Part shown: positions 1-8,204 of the stretch, piece after piece | Numbering within the stretch: the first letter of the stretch is position 1 | How the letters are laid out: each line of letters starts with the position of its first letter | DNA from: Celeribacter litoreus | GTDB taxonomy: Bacteria > Pseudomonadota > Alphaproteobacteria > Rhodobacterales > Rhodobacteraceae | NCBI RefSeq assembly: GCF_020165855.1 | Contig: NZ_JAIUFY010000014.1 | Location: 310,001-374,000 of the forward strand | Length of the DNA: 64,000 nt | Reading direction: 5' to 3' | Program-made: the position numbers and the translations under genes | Notes under the pieces: model-generated | Databases searched by the model: none | The model's input: only the letters and a program-made list of their open reading frames with translations | Told to the model about the DNA's origin: nothing

Positions 1-59
1 AAACGGTCAACGTCTCCTTCCCGCGTCAGTACCACAAAGTGCCGAAACTCGGCGGCTAA
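1..59 (+). CDS. 3' end of an upstream gene, possibly hpaE-like aldehyde dehydrogenase
   Basis: Only the last 18 codons and a TAA stop at 57-59 are inside the window; the reading frame runs from base 3. The visible tail ends VPKLGG. Tails of 5-carboxymethyl-2-hydroxymuconate-semialdehyde dehydrogenases (HpaE) often end in a similar Pro-Lys/Arg-x-Gly motif, and an HpaE is exactly the step missing from the following homoprotocatechuate genes, so this is a reasonable guess. Eighteen residues cannot prove it. The gene runs in the same direction as the dioxygenase gene that follows and may share its transcript. Confidence 0.35.
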   Translation, partial: TVNVSFPRQYHKVPKLGG

Positions 60-75
60 CGCGCTCCAGAACGAT

Positions 76-102
76 GGGAGAGGGGGCACGGCTGCCTCTC
101 CC
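76..102. other. Intercistronic hairpin
   Basis: An 8-bp perfect stem (GGGAGAGG at 76-83 with CCTCTCCC at 95-102) encloses an 11-nt loop. No T-run follows, so it looks like an mRNA processing or stability element between cistrons rather than a clear intrinsic terminator. The gap before the next gene is 90 bases. Confidence 0.5.
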
Positions 103-149
103 GCACCACAAAACAAAGAAATACGCACAAAAAGAAGAGAGTCTGAGAC

Positions 150-1130
150 ATGCCTATCCCGGCCCCAAATCTCTATCCGCCGTTTAACATCATCCGCCTG
201 AGCCACGTTGTGTTCGGTGTGAAAGACGTCGCGGCGTCCCGCAAATTCTACGTCGATATCCTCGGCCTTCAGGTCACGGATGAAGATGCAGACACCGTTT
301 ACCTGCGCGCTATGGAAGAGCGTGGCCACCACTGCATGGTGCTGCAGAAATCCGACGTGAGCGAAGTAAAATCGCTTTCCTTCAAAGTCTTCTCCGAAGA
401 AGAACTCGACAAAGCCGAAGAGTGGTTCAAATCCAAAGGCCACGCGACGTCTTGGGTTGAGCGTCCGTATCAGGGCCGCACCCTCGCGACTGTCGACAAC
501 TACGGCATGCCGATCGAATTCTATTTCCAGATGGACCGCCTGTCGCCGATCCACCAGAAATACGAACTTTACAAAGGCGTTAAGCCGCTCCGCATCGACC
601 ACTTCAACTGCTACTCGCAGTCCGTGGATGAAAGCGTTGCCTTCTATAACGAAATCGGCTTCCGCGTGACGGAATACACCGAGGACGAAGAGAGCGGAAA
701 ACTCTGGGCAGCATGGACCCACCGCAAGGGCGGCGTGCACGACATCGCCTTCACCAACGGTCTCGGCCCGCGCCTGCACCACACCGCTTTCTGGGTGCCG
801 ACGCCGCTGAACATCATCGACCTGTGCGACCTGATGGCCACCACCGGCTATGTTGCAAACATCGAGCGTGGTCCAGGCCGTCACGGCATCTCCAACGCCT
901 TCTTCCTCTACATTCTGGACCCCGATGGACACCGCATCGAGATCTACTGCTCTGACTACCAGACGGTCGATCCGGATCTCGAAGCGATCAAATGGGACCT
1001 GAAAGACCCGCAGCGCCAGACCCTCTGGGGTGCGCCTGCACCGCGCAGCTGGTTCGAGCACGGCTCCACCTTCGAGGGCGTAGAGCCGAAGGAAAGCACG
1101 CTCGCCGCGACGCCGATCATCGCCCCGTAA
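150..1130 (+). CDS. hpaD: 3,4-dihydroxyphenylacetate 2,3-dioxygenase, type I extradiol (VOC fold)
   Basis: This 326-residue protein has two vicinal-oxygen-chelate repeats and matches the Brevibacterium/Arthrobacter homoprotocatechuate 2,3-dioxygenase type by layout and by its C-terminal extension (DPQRQTLWG, then PRSWFEHGS). Metal ligands are visible as His151 (RIDHFN), His211 (LHHTAF) and Glu264 (HRIEIY); His197 (GGVHDIAF) sits where the second-sphere acid/base His200 of the Brevibacterium enzyme lies. It should open the catechol ring of homoprotocatechuate next to the ring carbon bearing the side chain, giving 5-carboxymethyl-2-hydroxymuconate semialdehyde. The genes after it encode later steps of the same pathway. 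A structurally unrelated enzyme for the same reaction lies at 8205-9065. Other 4-substituted catechols remain possible substrates. Confidence 0.88.
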   Translation: MPIPAPNLYPPFNIIRLSHVVFGVKDVAASRKFYVDILGLQVTDEDADTVYLRAMEERGHHCMVLQKSDVSEVKSLSFKVFSEEELDKAEEWFKSKGHATSWVERPYQGRTLATVDNYGMPIEFYFQMDRLSPIHQKYELYKGVKPLRIDHFNCYSQSVDESVAFYNEIGFRVTEYTEDEESGKLWAAWTHRKGGVHDIAFTNGLGPRLHHTAFWVPTPLNIIDLCDLMATTGYVANIERGPGRHGISNAFFLYILDPDGHRIEIYCSDYQTVDPDLEAIKWDLKDPQRQTLWGAPAPRSWFEHGSTFEGVEPKESTLAATPIIAP

Positions 1131-1149
1131 GGCGCTGACACCAAACACC

Positions 1150-1176
1150 GGGGCAGGCGCGCCAAGTGCCTGTCCC
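1150..1176. other. Intercistronic hairpin
   Basis: A 9-bp stem, GGGGCAGGC (1150-1158) with GCCTGTCCC (1168-1176, one G-U pair), lies in the 79-base gap between the dioxygenase and the aldehyde dehydrogenase. No T-tract follows, so read-through is likely and the element may protect or process the transcript. Confidence 0.5.
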
Positions 1177-1209
1177 TCACTTGCAAGACCTGTTTTCGAG
1201 GACATCCCA

Positions 1210-2658
1210 ATGCTCAAAGACCCGACACTTATGAAAGAGGCTGCCCTTGTTGGCGCCGAGTGGATCGCCGCTGGCGACGACGGGATCGCGGTCACCAATC
1301 CGGCCACGGGCGACGTGATCGGTCATGTTCCGCGCCTCGGCGCAAAAGAGACCGAAGCTGCCATTGCCGCTGCTGAAGTGGCACAAAAGGACTGGGCTGC
1401 CAAAACCGCGAAAGAGCGCTCCGTAATTTTGCGCCGCTGGTATGATCTCATGGTGGAAAACGCCGACGATCTGGCGGAAATCCTGACACTCGAACAGGGT
1501 AAACCTCTGGCCGAAGCCAAAGGCGAAATCCTTTACGGCGCGTCCTTTATCGAATGGTTCGCCGAAGAAGCCCGCCGTGTCTACGGTGACGTCATTCCGG
1601 GCCACGCCGCTGACAAACGCATCGTTGTCGTTAAACAGCCGATTGGTGTTGTTGCTGCGATCACCCCGTGGAACTTCCCCAACGCCATGATCACCCGCAA
1701 GGCCGGTCCGGCGCTTGCAGCGGGCTGTTCCATCGTTCTCAAACCGGCTGGCCAAACGCCGTTCTCCGCCATCGCTCTCGCGGTTCTGGCTCAGCGCGCC
1801 GGTCTGCCGGATGGTCTCTTCTCTGTTCTCACCGGCTCCGCCCGTGAGATCGGCGGCGTCATGACCAGCTCCGATGTCGTCCGCAAGCTGACGTTCACCG
1901 GTTCGACCGAGGTTGGCGTGGAACTCATGCGCCAATGTGCGCCGACGGTGAAAAAGCTCGCACTCGAACTCGGCGGTAACGCACCGTTTATCGTGTTCGA
2001 CGATGCCGATCTCGACGAAGCCGTCGAGGGCGCGATTGTGTCCAAGTTCCGCAACAACGGTCAGACCTGCGTTTGCGCGAACCGCATCTATGTTCAATCC
2101 GCCGTCTACGACGAATTTGCCGAGAAACTTGGCAAGCGTCTCTCGACCCTCAAAGTCGGCGACGGCATGGACTCTGATACGATTTTTGGCCCGCTGATCG
2201 ACGAAAATGCGGTCTCCAAAGTGCAAGAGCACATCACCGACGCGACCAGCAAAGGCGCAACGGTGGTGCAGGGCGGCAAGCCCCACGCGCTTGGCGGTCT
2301 GTTCTTTGAGCCGACCGTGATCAAGGGCGTGACCCAGGAGATGGCCGTGGCGACCGAAGAAACCTTTGGTCCCGTCGCACCGCTCTTCAAATTCGAAACA
2401 GATGCCGATGTCGTGGCCATGTCCAACGACACAGAGTTCGGCCTCGCCTCCTACTTCTACACCCGCGATCTCGCTCGGGCGTGGAAAGTGGGCGAGCAGC
2501 TCGAATACGGCATGGTCGGTATCAACACCGGTCTCATCTCTACTGCCGAAGCTCCCTTCGGCGGGATCAAATCCTCGGGTCTGGGCCGCGAAGGCTCCAA
2601 GTACGGCATCGAGGAATTCGTTGAAATCAAATATCTCTGCTTCGGCGGGATCGTCTGA
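1210..2658 (+). CDS. gabD: Succinate-semialdehyde dehydrogenase
   Basis: A 482-residue aldehyde dehydrogenase of the GabD type. The Rossmann loop GSTEVG (about 231-236), general-base Glu253 in LELGGNAP and nucleophilic Cys287 in NNGQTCVC are all present, and the C-terminus carries the usual FGGIKSSGLGREG. It oxidises succinic semialdehyde to succinate. In homoprotocatechuate degradation HpaI releases pyruvate and succinic semialdehyde, so the enzyme links the pathway to the TCA cycle. Its sequence is closer to GabD than to HpaE, so the semialdehyde dehydrogenase acting right after ring cleavage must be elsewhere, perhaps the truncated gene at the window start. Confidence 0.88.
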   Translation: MLKDPTLMKEAALVGAEWIAAGDDGIAVTNPATGDVIGHVPRLGAKETEAAIAAAEVAQKDWAAKTAKERSVILRRWYDLMVENADDLAEILTLEQGKPLAEAKGEILYGASFIEWFAEEARRVYGDVIPGHAADKRIVVVKQPIGVVAAITPWNFPNAMITRKAGPALAAGCSIVLKPAGQTPFSAIALAVLAQRAGLPDGLFSVLTGSAREIGGVMTSSDVVRKLTFTGSTEVGVELMRQCAPTVKKLALELGGNAPFIVFDDADLDEAVEGAIVSKFRNNGQTCVCANRIYVQSAVYDEFAEKLGKRLSTLKVGDGMDSDTIFGPLIDENAVSKVQEHITDATSKGATVVQGGKPHALGGLFFEPTVIKGVTQEMAVATEETFGPVAPLFKFETDADVVAMSNDTEFGLASYFYTRDLARAWKVGEQLEYGMVGINTGLISTAEAPFGGIKSSGLGREGSKYGIEEFVEIKYLCFGGIV

Positions 2659-2670
2659 GGAGGACGCCCT

Positions 2671-3546
2671 ATGAAATCCATTCCAGCCCGCATTGCCGCA
2701 TTCCACGCCAATGGTGCCGACCGCTACGGTGTCGTGACTGACGCCGGCATCATCGACATGACGCCGGAATACGGCAGCCGTTTCCCCACGCTGCAAGACG
2801 TGGTCGAGGCCGGTGCACTCGAAGAGGTGCTCAAATCCTCTGAAGGCCGCGCGCCGACCTACCGCGAAGAGGATGTGACCTACCTCATCCCGATCGCGAA
2901 ACCGGAAAAGCTGATCTGTATCGGCGTGAACTTCCCGGATCGCAACGCGGAATACAAAGACGGCACCACGGACGCGAAATCCTATCCGTCGATGTTCATC
3001 CGCTTCCCGCGCTCCTTCACTGGCCACAACGGCAACATGGTGCGCCCGCCGGAGAGCGAGCAGCTTGATTACGAAGGCGAAGTCACCATTGTCATCGGCA
3101 AAAGCGGTCGCCGCATTGCCAAAGAAGACGCCTATGACCACATCGCCGCGCTGACGCTTTGTAACGAAGGCACGATCCGTGATTGGGTCCGCCACGCGAA
3201 ATTCAACGTCACGCAGGGCAAGAACTGGGATAGCACCGGCTCCATCGGTCCGTGGCTCGTGCCGTTCCGCTCCGCAGACCAGCTCGACGATATCGAACTG
3301 ACCACCCGCGTGAATGGCGAAGTGCGTCAGCAGGATCGCACCTCGCGCATGATGTATGACTTCCGCTACATCGTGAACTACGTCTCCACCTACTGCACGC
3401 TCGTGCCGGGCGACGTCATCGTTTGCGGCACGCCGACGGGTGCAGGCGCACGCTTTGATCCGCCGATCTGGCTCAAGCCGGGTGACGTGGTCGAAGTTGA
3501 AGCCGAAGGCATCGGCATCCTGCGCAACGGTGTGGAGGACGAGTGA
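2671..3546 (+). CDS. hpaG: FAH-family 2-hydroxyhepta-2,4-diene-1,7-dioate isomerase / OPET decarboxylase
   Basis: A 291-residue protein with the fumarylacetoacetate-hydrolase fold. The metal-binding Glu pair is Glu135/Glu137 (DYEGE), and the glycine-rich C-terminal core (VCGTPTGAG, LKPGDVVEVE) is intact. By position between gabD and hpaH it should decarboxylate 5-oxopent-3-ene-1,2,5-tricarboxylate and isomerise the diene product. The usual third ligand in an N-D motif appears as Asn-Glu (Glu166), a conservative change. It starts 12 bases after the gabD stop, and its TGA overlaps the next ATG. Other FAH-family hydrolases look alike, so the exact reaction rests on the neighbours. Confidence 0.78.
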   Translation: MKSIPARIAAFHANGADRYGVVTDAGIIDMTPEYGSRFPTLQDVVEAGALEEVLKSSEGRAPTYREEDVTYLIPIAKPEKLICIGVNFPDRNAEYKDGTTDAKSYPSMFIRFPRSFTGHNGNMVRPPESEQLDYEGEVTIVIGKSGRRIAKEDAYDHIAALTLCNEGTIRDWVRHAKFNVTQGKNWDSTGSIGPWLVPFRSADQLDDIELTTRVNGEVRQQDRTSRMMYDFRYIVNYVSTYCTLVPGDVIVCGTPTGAGARFDPPIWLKPGDVVEVEAEGIGILRNGVEDE

Positions 3547-4346
3547 TGCTCGCCCAAACCGACATCGAAACCGCTGCAGCCGCGCTTCTCGCGGCTGAGG
3601 AGACCCGTGAACAGATCGGTCTTCTGTCGCTGAAACATCCGGAAATCACGCTGGATGATGCCTATGCGATCCAATCTGCGCAAATGGCACAGAAACTGGC
3701 GCAAGGCCGCGAGATCATCGGCTGGAAGATCGGCCTTACCTCGAAGGTGATGCAGGACGCACTCGGGATCACGACGCCGGACAGCGGCGTGATCTACGAC
3801 GACATGGATTTTGCGGACGGCTGCACCGTGCCCGCCACCCGCTTTATCCAACCGCGCATCGAGGCCGAGATCGCCTTTGTCATGAAAGCGCCGCTTGAGG
3901 GCAAAGTGACGCGTGAAGAGGTGCTGGCGGCGACGGATTTCGTCGCGCCTGCCATCGAAATCCTCGACACCCGCATCCTGCGTGCCGATCCGGAAACCGG
4001 CAAGACGCGCAAGATTTTCGACACCGTCTCTGACAATGCCGCAAACGGTGGCATCGTTCTCGGCCCGCAGAAACACGCGCCTGAGGCGTTTGATTTGCGC
4101 TGGGTCGGGGCGATCCTGACGAAGAACGACGAAGTGGTCGCCACGGGGCTCGGCGCGGCTGTGTTGAACGATCCTGTCATGGGCATCGTCTGGCTGTCCG
4201 AGCGCATGGGCCAATACGGTCAGCGGATCGAAGCAGGGCAGGTGGTTCTCGCCGGTTCCTTCATCGCACCGATCGAGTGCCCGTCGGGAACGAAGATCGA
4301 AGCCGACTACGGTCCGTTCGGCACCGTGTCCGTCAATTTCGAATAA
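3546..4346 (+). CDS. hpaH: 2-oxo-hept-3-ene-1,7-dioate hydratase
   Basis: A 266-residue member of the vinylpyruvate hydratase family (MhpD/HpaH/XylJ). Recognisable stretches are GWKIGLTSKVMQ, RIEAEIAFV (metal-ligand region) and NGGIVLGP. It adds water to 2-oxo-hept-3-ene-1,7-dioate, giving the 2,4-dihydroxy substrate of HpaI. The ATG at 3546 shares one base with the upstream TGA (TGATG); an in-frame GTG at 3543 directly precedes it but is less likely as start. The next gene begins ten bases after the stop. The length is normal for HpaH. Confidence 0.9.
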   Translation: MLAQTDIETAAAALLAAEETREQIGLLSLKHPEITLDDAYAIQSAQMAQKLAQGREIIGWKIGLTSKVMQDALGITTPDSGVIYDDMDFADGCTVPATRFIQPRIEAEIAFVMKAPLEGKVTREEVLAATDFVAPAIEILDTRILRADPETGKTRKIFDTVSDNAANGGIVLGPQKHAPEAFDLRWVGAILTKNDEVVATGLGAAVLNDPVMGIVWLSERMGQYGQRIEAGQVVLAGSFIAPIECPSGTKIEADYGPFGTVSVNFE

Positions 4347-4356
4347 GGGAAAGCAC

Positions 4357-5118
4357 ATGCCTGCACCGAAAAACACTTTCAAAGCCCGTCTTAAGGCGGG
4401 CGATGTCCAGATCGGTCTCTGGCTGGGTCTGGGCGATCCGGCTGCGACGGAACTGGCGTCCGGTATCGGCTTCGACTGGCTCATCATTGATGGAGAGCAC
4501 GGCCCCAACGGGTTGATCGAAGTGCTGAGCCAACTGCGCGCTGCCGCGGACAAGACCCAGATGGTTGTGCGCACCCGCGACGACAACCGCGCCGAGATCA
4601 AACAGATGCTCGATGCCGGCGCGCAGACGCTCCTCGTGCCGATGATCGAGAGCGGTGATCAGGCCGCCGAGGTCGTCCGCTCCATGAAATACCCGCCGAT
4701 GGGTGTGCGGGGTGTTGGCGCGGCTCTGGCCCGTGCCTCTGCCTTTAACGCGATCCCCGATTATCTTCAGACGGCAAACGACGAGGTCTGCGTCCTCGTT
4801 CAGGTCGAGAGCATGGCGGGCGTCGACGCGCTCGACGCGATTCTCGCGGTCGAGGGGGTTGATGGCGTGTTTGTCGGTCCGGCCGATCTCGCAGCCGACA
4901 TGGGCTACCTGGGACAACCTGGCGCACCCGAGGTGCAAGAGGTTGTGGTGAGCACACTCAAGCGCATCAAGGCCGCTGGTAAAGCCGCCGGAATTCTGAC
5001 GTCGGATCAGAAGCTTGCGCAAGAATATCGCGAACTCGGTGTCGAATTCCTCGCCGTCGGGTCCGATGTGGGCGTCCTGCGGGCGGGCCTTGTGGGCCTC
5101 AAAGCCAAGTTTTCCTGA
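4357..5118 (+). CDS. hpaI: 4-hydroxy-2-oxoheptane-1,7-dioate aldolase
   Basis: A 253-residue class II pyruvate aldolase closely resembling E. coli HpaI, with shared stretches such as QIGLWLGL, IDGEHGPN, YPPMGVRGVGSALARAS-type sequence and VDGVFVGPADL. The catalytic base is His48, the pyruvate-binding Arg is Arg72, and the metal ligands are Glu151 and Asp177. It cleaves 4-hydroxy-2-oxoheptanedioate into pyruvate and succinic semialdehyde, the latter being the substrate of the gabD product. It is the last gene of the first ring-cleavage run; a hairpin and a probable operator separate it from the TRAP genes. Confidence 0.92.
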   Translation: MPAPKNTFKARLKAGDVQIGLWLGLGDPAATELASGIGFDWLIIDGEHGPNGLIEVLSQLRAAADKTQMVVRTRDDNRAEIKQMLDAGAQTLLVPMIESGDQAAEVVRSMKYPPMGVRGVGAALARASAFNAIPDYLQTANDEVCVLVQVESMAGVDALDAILAVEGVDGVFVGPADLAADMGYLGQPGAPEVQEVVVSTLKRIKAAGKAAGILTSDQKLAQEYRELGVEFLAVGSDVGVLRAGLVGLKAKFS

Positions 5119-5134
5119 CGTCACAGTGAACTCT

Positions 5135-5163
5135 GTGGGGCGGGCGAGACTTGCTTGTCCCAC
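5135..5163. other. Long intercistronic hairpin after hpaI
   Basis: Bases 5135-5163 fold into a 13-bp stem containing several G-U pairs (outer GTGGG with CCCAC) around a 3-nt loop. There is no T-run. The element sits immediately before a TTAACATGTTAA palindrome and may end or process the hpaI transcript ahead of a separately controlled TRAP operon. The many G-U pairs make it meaningful only in the plus-strand RNA. Confidence 0.45.
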
Positions 5164-5177
5164 AATTAACATGTTAA
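5164..5177. promoter_or_regulatory. Candidate operator AATTAACATGTTAA
   Basis: AATTAACATGTTAA contains the perfect 12-bp palindrome TTAACATGTTAA (5166-5177) and lies 97 bases before the TRAP dctP start. Close copies occur at 8172-8185, 34363-34377 and 40284-40296, all in promoter regions of homoprotocatechuate-module genes. The likely binder is the HpaR-like MarR protein (34410-34952); the GntR protein at 38702-39400 is the alternative. Confidence 0.55.
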
Positions 5178-5273
5178 CTTAATCGCGAAGATTGGGGCCG
5201 TGTCAGTTGCTTCGGAGGCCATCGACACGAACTTTCCCCGGACTTTGCATCATACACTCTTGGGAGGATTACC

Positions 5274-6299
5274 ATGAAGATGACGAAACGTGCCTTTCTC
5301 GCAGGGACCGCATTGGCGGCCTCGCTTATCGGCTCCAACGCTGCGTTTGCCGAAACCGAGCTCGTGCTCTCCAGCTGGCTGCCGCCGCGCCACCCGCTCG
5401 TGATCGGCGCGATCAAGCCGTGGGCCGAAAAGGTGGAGGAAGCCACTGAAGGCCGCGTGACCGTTCGCGTTCTCGCCAAGCCGCTTGGCGCTCCGCCGGC
5501 GCACTTCGACATGGCGCGCGACGGCGTGGCAGACATCACCTATGGTCTGCACAGCTTTACCAGTGACGACCGTTTCCTGCGCTCCCGTGTGGGCCAGTTC
5601 TCGTTCCTCGGCGATGACGCCGTTGAGACCTCCAGCAACTTCTGGACCGTCTACACCGAACAGCTCGACGCTGCTGCCGAACACGAAGGCACGCATCTTC
5701 TGGGCCTCTTCACCCACGGTCCGGGTGTTCTCCTGTCCAAAGATCGCCACTTCTCCACTCCTGACGATTTCAGCGGCTTCAAAGTCCGCACGCCGGGTGG
5801 CTATCCGGCCGATCTGATGAGCGGTCTGGGTGCGACGACCCTCTTCATGTCCTCTGGCGAAGTTTACGAAAAACTGACCCGCGGCGTGATCGACGGTCTT
5901 TGCATGGCGATGGACTCTGTGCGTGCGTTCAAGCTCGACAAGCACATCACCGACGTGATGACCGTTCCGGGCGGCCTCTACAACACCTCATGGTTCCTCG
6001 TGATGAACGAAGGCAAGTGGGACTCCATCGATGCTGCTGACCAAGAGGCCATCATGTCCGTTTCCGGCGTGGCCTTCTCTGAACTCGCTGGTCAGGCATG
6101 GAACGACGCGGATGCCACCGGTTATGACGCCACCGGTTCCGCCGACATCACCGTCTACGAAGCCGACGCTGCCGTGCTCGAGGCCATTCAGGCCGTTGCC
6201 AGCCCGCTGGAGCAGGCTTGGGTCGAGGCTGTTGCTGGCCAAGGCTTTGACGGCGCAGCCGCTCTTGCTGAAATGCAGACCGCGAAACCGGCACAATGA
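5274..6299 (+). CDS. TRAP transporter solute-binding protein (DctP family)
   Basis: A 341-residue protein with a cleavable signal peptide (MKMTKRAFLAGTALAASLIG, ending near AAFA) followed by a DctP/TAXI-like binding fold; the segment FKVRTPGG is typical of the ligand-binding region with its conserved arginine. It captures an organic acid in the periplasm for the membrane subunits encoded next. It has a strong ribosome site (TTGGGAGG) before the ATG. Its place between hpaI and the class III hpaD suggests a hydroxylated phenylacetate or related aromatic acid as ligand, which is inference from context. Confidence 0.9.
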   Translation: MKMTKRAFLAGTALAASLIGSNAAFAETELVLSSWLPPRHPLVIGAIKPWAEKVEEATEGRVTVRVLAKPLGAPPAHFDMARDGVADITYGLHSFTSDDRFLRSRVGQFSFLGDDAVETSSNFWTVYTEQLDAAAEHEGTHLLGLFTHGPGVLLSKDRHFSTPDDFSGFKVRTPGGYPADLMSGLGATTLFMSSGEVYEKLTRGVIDGLCMAMDSVRAFKLDKHITDVMTVPGGLYNTSWFLVMNEGKWDSIDAADQEAIMSVSGVAFSELAGQAWNDADATGYDATGSADITVYEADAAVLEAIQAVASPLEQAWVEAVAGQGFDGAAALAEMQTAKPAQ

Positions 6300-6796
6300 C
6301 CGGTTTCAATGGCACCTTCGCGATGCCCCTTCGGGGGCTTCGCTTTCTCGTCGCGCGCGTGCTGCCGGGGCTGAGTGCTGCACTCATCCTGATGATGGTA
6401 GCAGTGACGGTGGTCGATGTGATCGGACGCTATGTGTTTGATTCACCTTTGCCGGGGGCCTTTGAGCTGACGCAGATCCTGCTTGCGGATCTCGTGCTCG
6501 CCGCTCTGCCGATCACCACGTTCAAGGGCAGCCATGTCGAAGTCGACTTGCTCAGCCACCTTTGGTCGCCGCGGACGAACCGGCTCGCCGGAATGTTCGG
6601 AGCCTCGGTCATGGCCATCGTTTTCTTTGTTCTGAGCTGGAACGTCGGCGTTCACGGTCTCAAACTCATGGAAGATGGCGCTGTGACCAACGATCTCGCG
6701 CTTCCGATCTGGCCTGCCGCCGCGCTTGGCGCGCTTACCTATGTGCTCAGCGGCATTGTCTCGCTGGTCCACGAAGACGTCCGTCGGGAGTTCTGA
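6296..6796 (+). CDS. TRAP transporter small membrane subunit (DctQ family)
   Basis: A 166-residue membrane protein with about four hydrophobic segments and the family pattern VDVIGRYVF...LPGAFELTQILL near residues 41-66. It starts inside the dctP stop (ATGA at 6296-6299), so translation is coupled. It forms the membrane complex with the large DctM subunit and serves sodium-driven uptake of the ligand held by the preceding binding protein. Confidence 0.9.
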   Translation: MTGFNGTFAMPLRGLRFLVARVLPGLSAALILMMVAVTVVDVIGRYVFDSPLPGAFELTQILLADLVLAALPITTFKGSHVEVDLLSHLWSPRTNRLAGMFGASVMAIVFFVLSWNVGVHGLKLMEDGAVTNDLALPIWPAAALGALTYVLSGIVSLVHEDVRREF

Positions 6797-6797
6797 T

Positions 6798-8111
6798 ATG
6801 CTTGAACCGTTAATCGCAACCGCGCTGCTTCTCATGCTCGCGGTCTTTCGGGTGCCGATTGCCATCGCGATGATCGTCGTGGGCTCTGTCGGCTTTGCCC
6901 TGCTGCGCGGCACCTCGGCCTCTCTGACGATGCTCTCGACCACCGCGTTTGACACGGTGTTCTCCTATTCGCTCTCCGTGATCCCGCTGTTTATCTTTAT
7001 GGGCAACCTCTTGGCGCACTCCGGTGTGGCCTCCGGTCTGTTCTCGGCCACCCAGCGCCTCGTGCGCAAGATGCCGGGCGGTCTCGCTATGGCGGCGGTT
7101 CTGTCCTGTGGCGGGTTCTCGGCTGTGTCCGGTTCCTCGCTCGCGACGGCGGCCACGATGTCCAAAGTTGCTATGCCGTCGCTGCGCAAGTTCGGCTATT
7201 CCGACAGCCTGTCGTCGGGGGCGATTGCAGCGGGCGGGACGCTCGGCATTCTCATTCCGCCGTCTGTGATCCTGATCATCTACGGCATCCTGACCGAGAG
7301 CGATATCGGCCTTCTGTTCCTCGCGGGGATCATTCCGGGTCTGATCGGTCTCTTGGGCTATGTGCTCGCTGTCTGGGCCGCCGTTTTGGTGAACCCGTCG
7401 CTCGCACCGAAAGAATACGATGTCGATGATCACCCTGTCGAAGGTCTCTACGGTGTGATCCTCTCGATTGCCCTCTTTGCTTTCATCATGATCGGCATCT
7501 ATGGCGGGTTCTTCACCCCGATCGAAGCCGCAGGGATGGGCGCGGGTATGGCGCTCTTGATGGTGGTCGTGACCGGTCACGCGAAACTGCCGGAAATCTG
7601 GCAGTCGCTGATGGAAACGGCAGAGAGCACTGCAATGATCTTTCTCGTGGTCATCGGGGCAGAGGTGTTCTCGAACTACATCAACCTCGCGGGTCTGCCG
7701 GACGAGCTGGCCGGATTTGTCGACGGGCTCGACGTCAACGCTTGGGTTGTCATGGCGATGATTATTGCAATCTATCTGGTCCTCGGCACCGTGCTCGAAA
7801 GCCTGTCGATGATCCTGTTGACCGTGCCGATCTTCTACCCGCTGATGTACCAACTCGATTTCGGTCTCGATATTCTCTACGATCCGGAATACGCGTTGAT
7901 TTGGTTCGGGATTATCGTGGTTGTTGTCACCGAGGTCTCGTTGATCACACCGCCGGTCGGGATGAACGTTTTCGTGCTGAAAGCCACCTTGCCGGACGTA
8001 TCACTGAAGACGATCTTCAAGGGGATTCTGCCGTTCTGGATTTCAGATATTCTGCGACTGATCCTGTTGATCGCATTCCCGACGATTTCCTTGTGGCTCG
8101 TCGCCGGATAA
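6798..8111 (+). CDS. TRAP transporter large permease subunit (DctM family)
   Basis: A 437-residue, strongly hydrophobic protein with about twelve membrane segments. Family hallmarks include PLFIFMGNLLAHSG, the GTLGILIPPSVILIIYG segment and LITPPVGMNVFVLK near the C-terminus. The ATG at 6798 lies one base after the dctQ stop; an in-frame start further upstream would run through dctQ and is unlikely. This is the ion-coupled transport channel of the TRAP system. Confidence 0.93.
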   Translation: MLEPLIATALLLMLAVFRVPIAIAMIVVGSVGFALLRGTSASLTMLSTTAFDTVFSYSLSVIPLFIFMGNLLAHSGVASGLFSATQRLVRKMPGGLAMAAVLSCGGFSAVSGSSLATAATMSKVAMPSLRKFGYSDSLSSGAIAAGGTLGILIPPSVILIIYGILTESDIGLLFLAGIIPGLIGLLGYVLAVWAAVLVNPSLAPKEYDVDDHPVEGLYGVILSIALFAFIMIGIYGGFFTPIEAAGMGAGMALLMVVVTGHAKLPEIWQSLMETAESTAMIFLVVIGAEVFSNYINLAGLPDELAGFVDGLDVNAWVVMAMIIAIYLVLGTVLESLSMILLTVPIFYPLMYQLDFGLDILYDPEYALIWFGIIVVVVTEVSLITPPVGMNVFVLKATLPDVSLKTIFKGILPFWISDILRLILLIAFPTISLWLVAG

Positions 8112-8123
8112 CACGACTTCTCT

Positions 8124-8159
8124 CCGCCAGATTGATCTCGATCAAAGATTATCTGGCGG
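8124..8159. other. Nested hairpin between dctM and hpaD
   Basis: CCGCCAGA (8124-8131) pairs with TCTGGCGG (8152-8159), extended by T8132/A8151. The loop contains a second perfect palindrome, TGATCTCGATCA (8132-8143). The structure begins 12 bases after the dctM stop and may end the TRAP transcript, although no T-run follows directly; the inner palindrome could also be a protein site. Confidence 0.45.
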
Positions 8160-8171
8160 GGGTTGCTATTT

Positions 8172-8185
8172 AATTAACATGTTCA
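8172..8185. promoter_or_regulatory. Candidate operator AATTAACATGTTCA
   Basis: AATTAACATGTTCA differs by one base from the site before the TRAP operon. It lies 19 bases upstream of the class III hpaD start, just before the GGGAGG ribosome site, so a bound protein could block transcription or early elongation. Confidence 0.55.
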
Positions 8186-8204
8186 CCAAATTTGGGAGGT
8201 AACC

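Noticed and set aside
1177-3195. 672-residue open frame on the minus strand opposite gabD and the FAH gene
   Set aside because: It is antisense to well-supported enzymes, is rich in His, Arg, Asp and Phe as expected from reverse-reading biased codons, and shows no recognisable domain or ribosome site.
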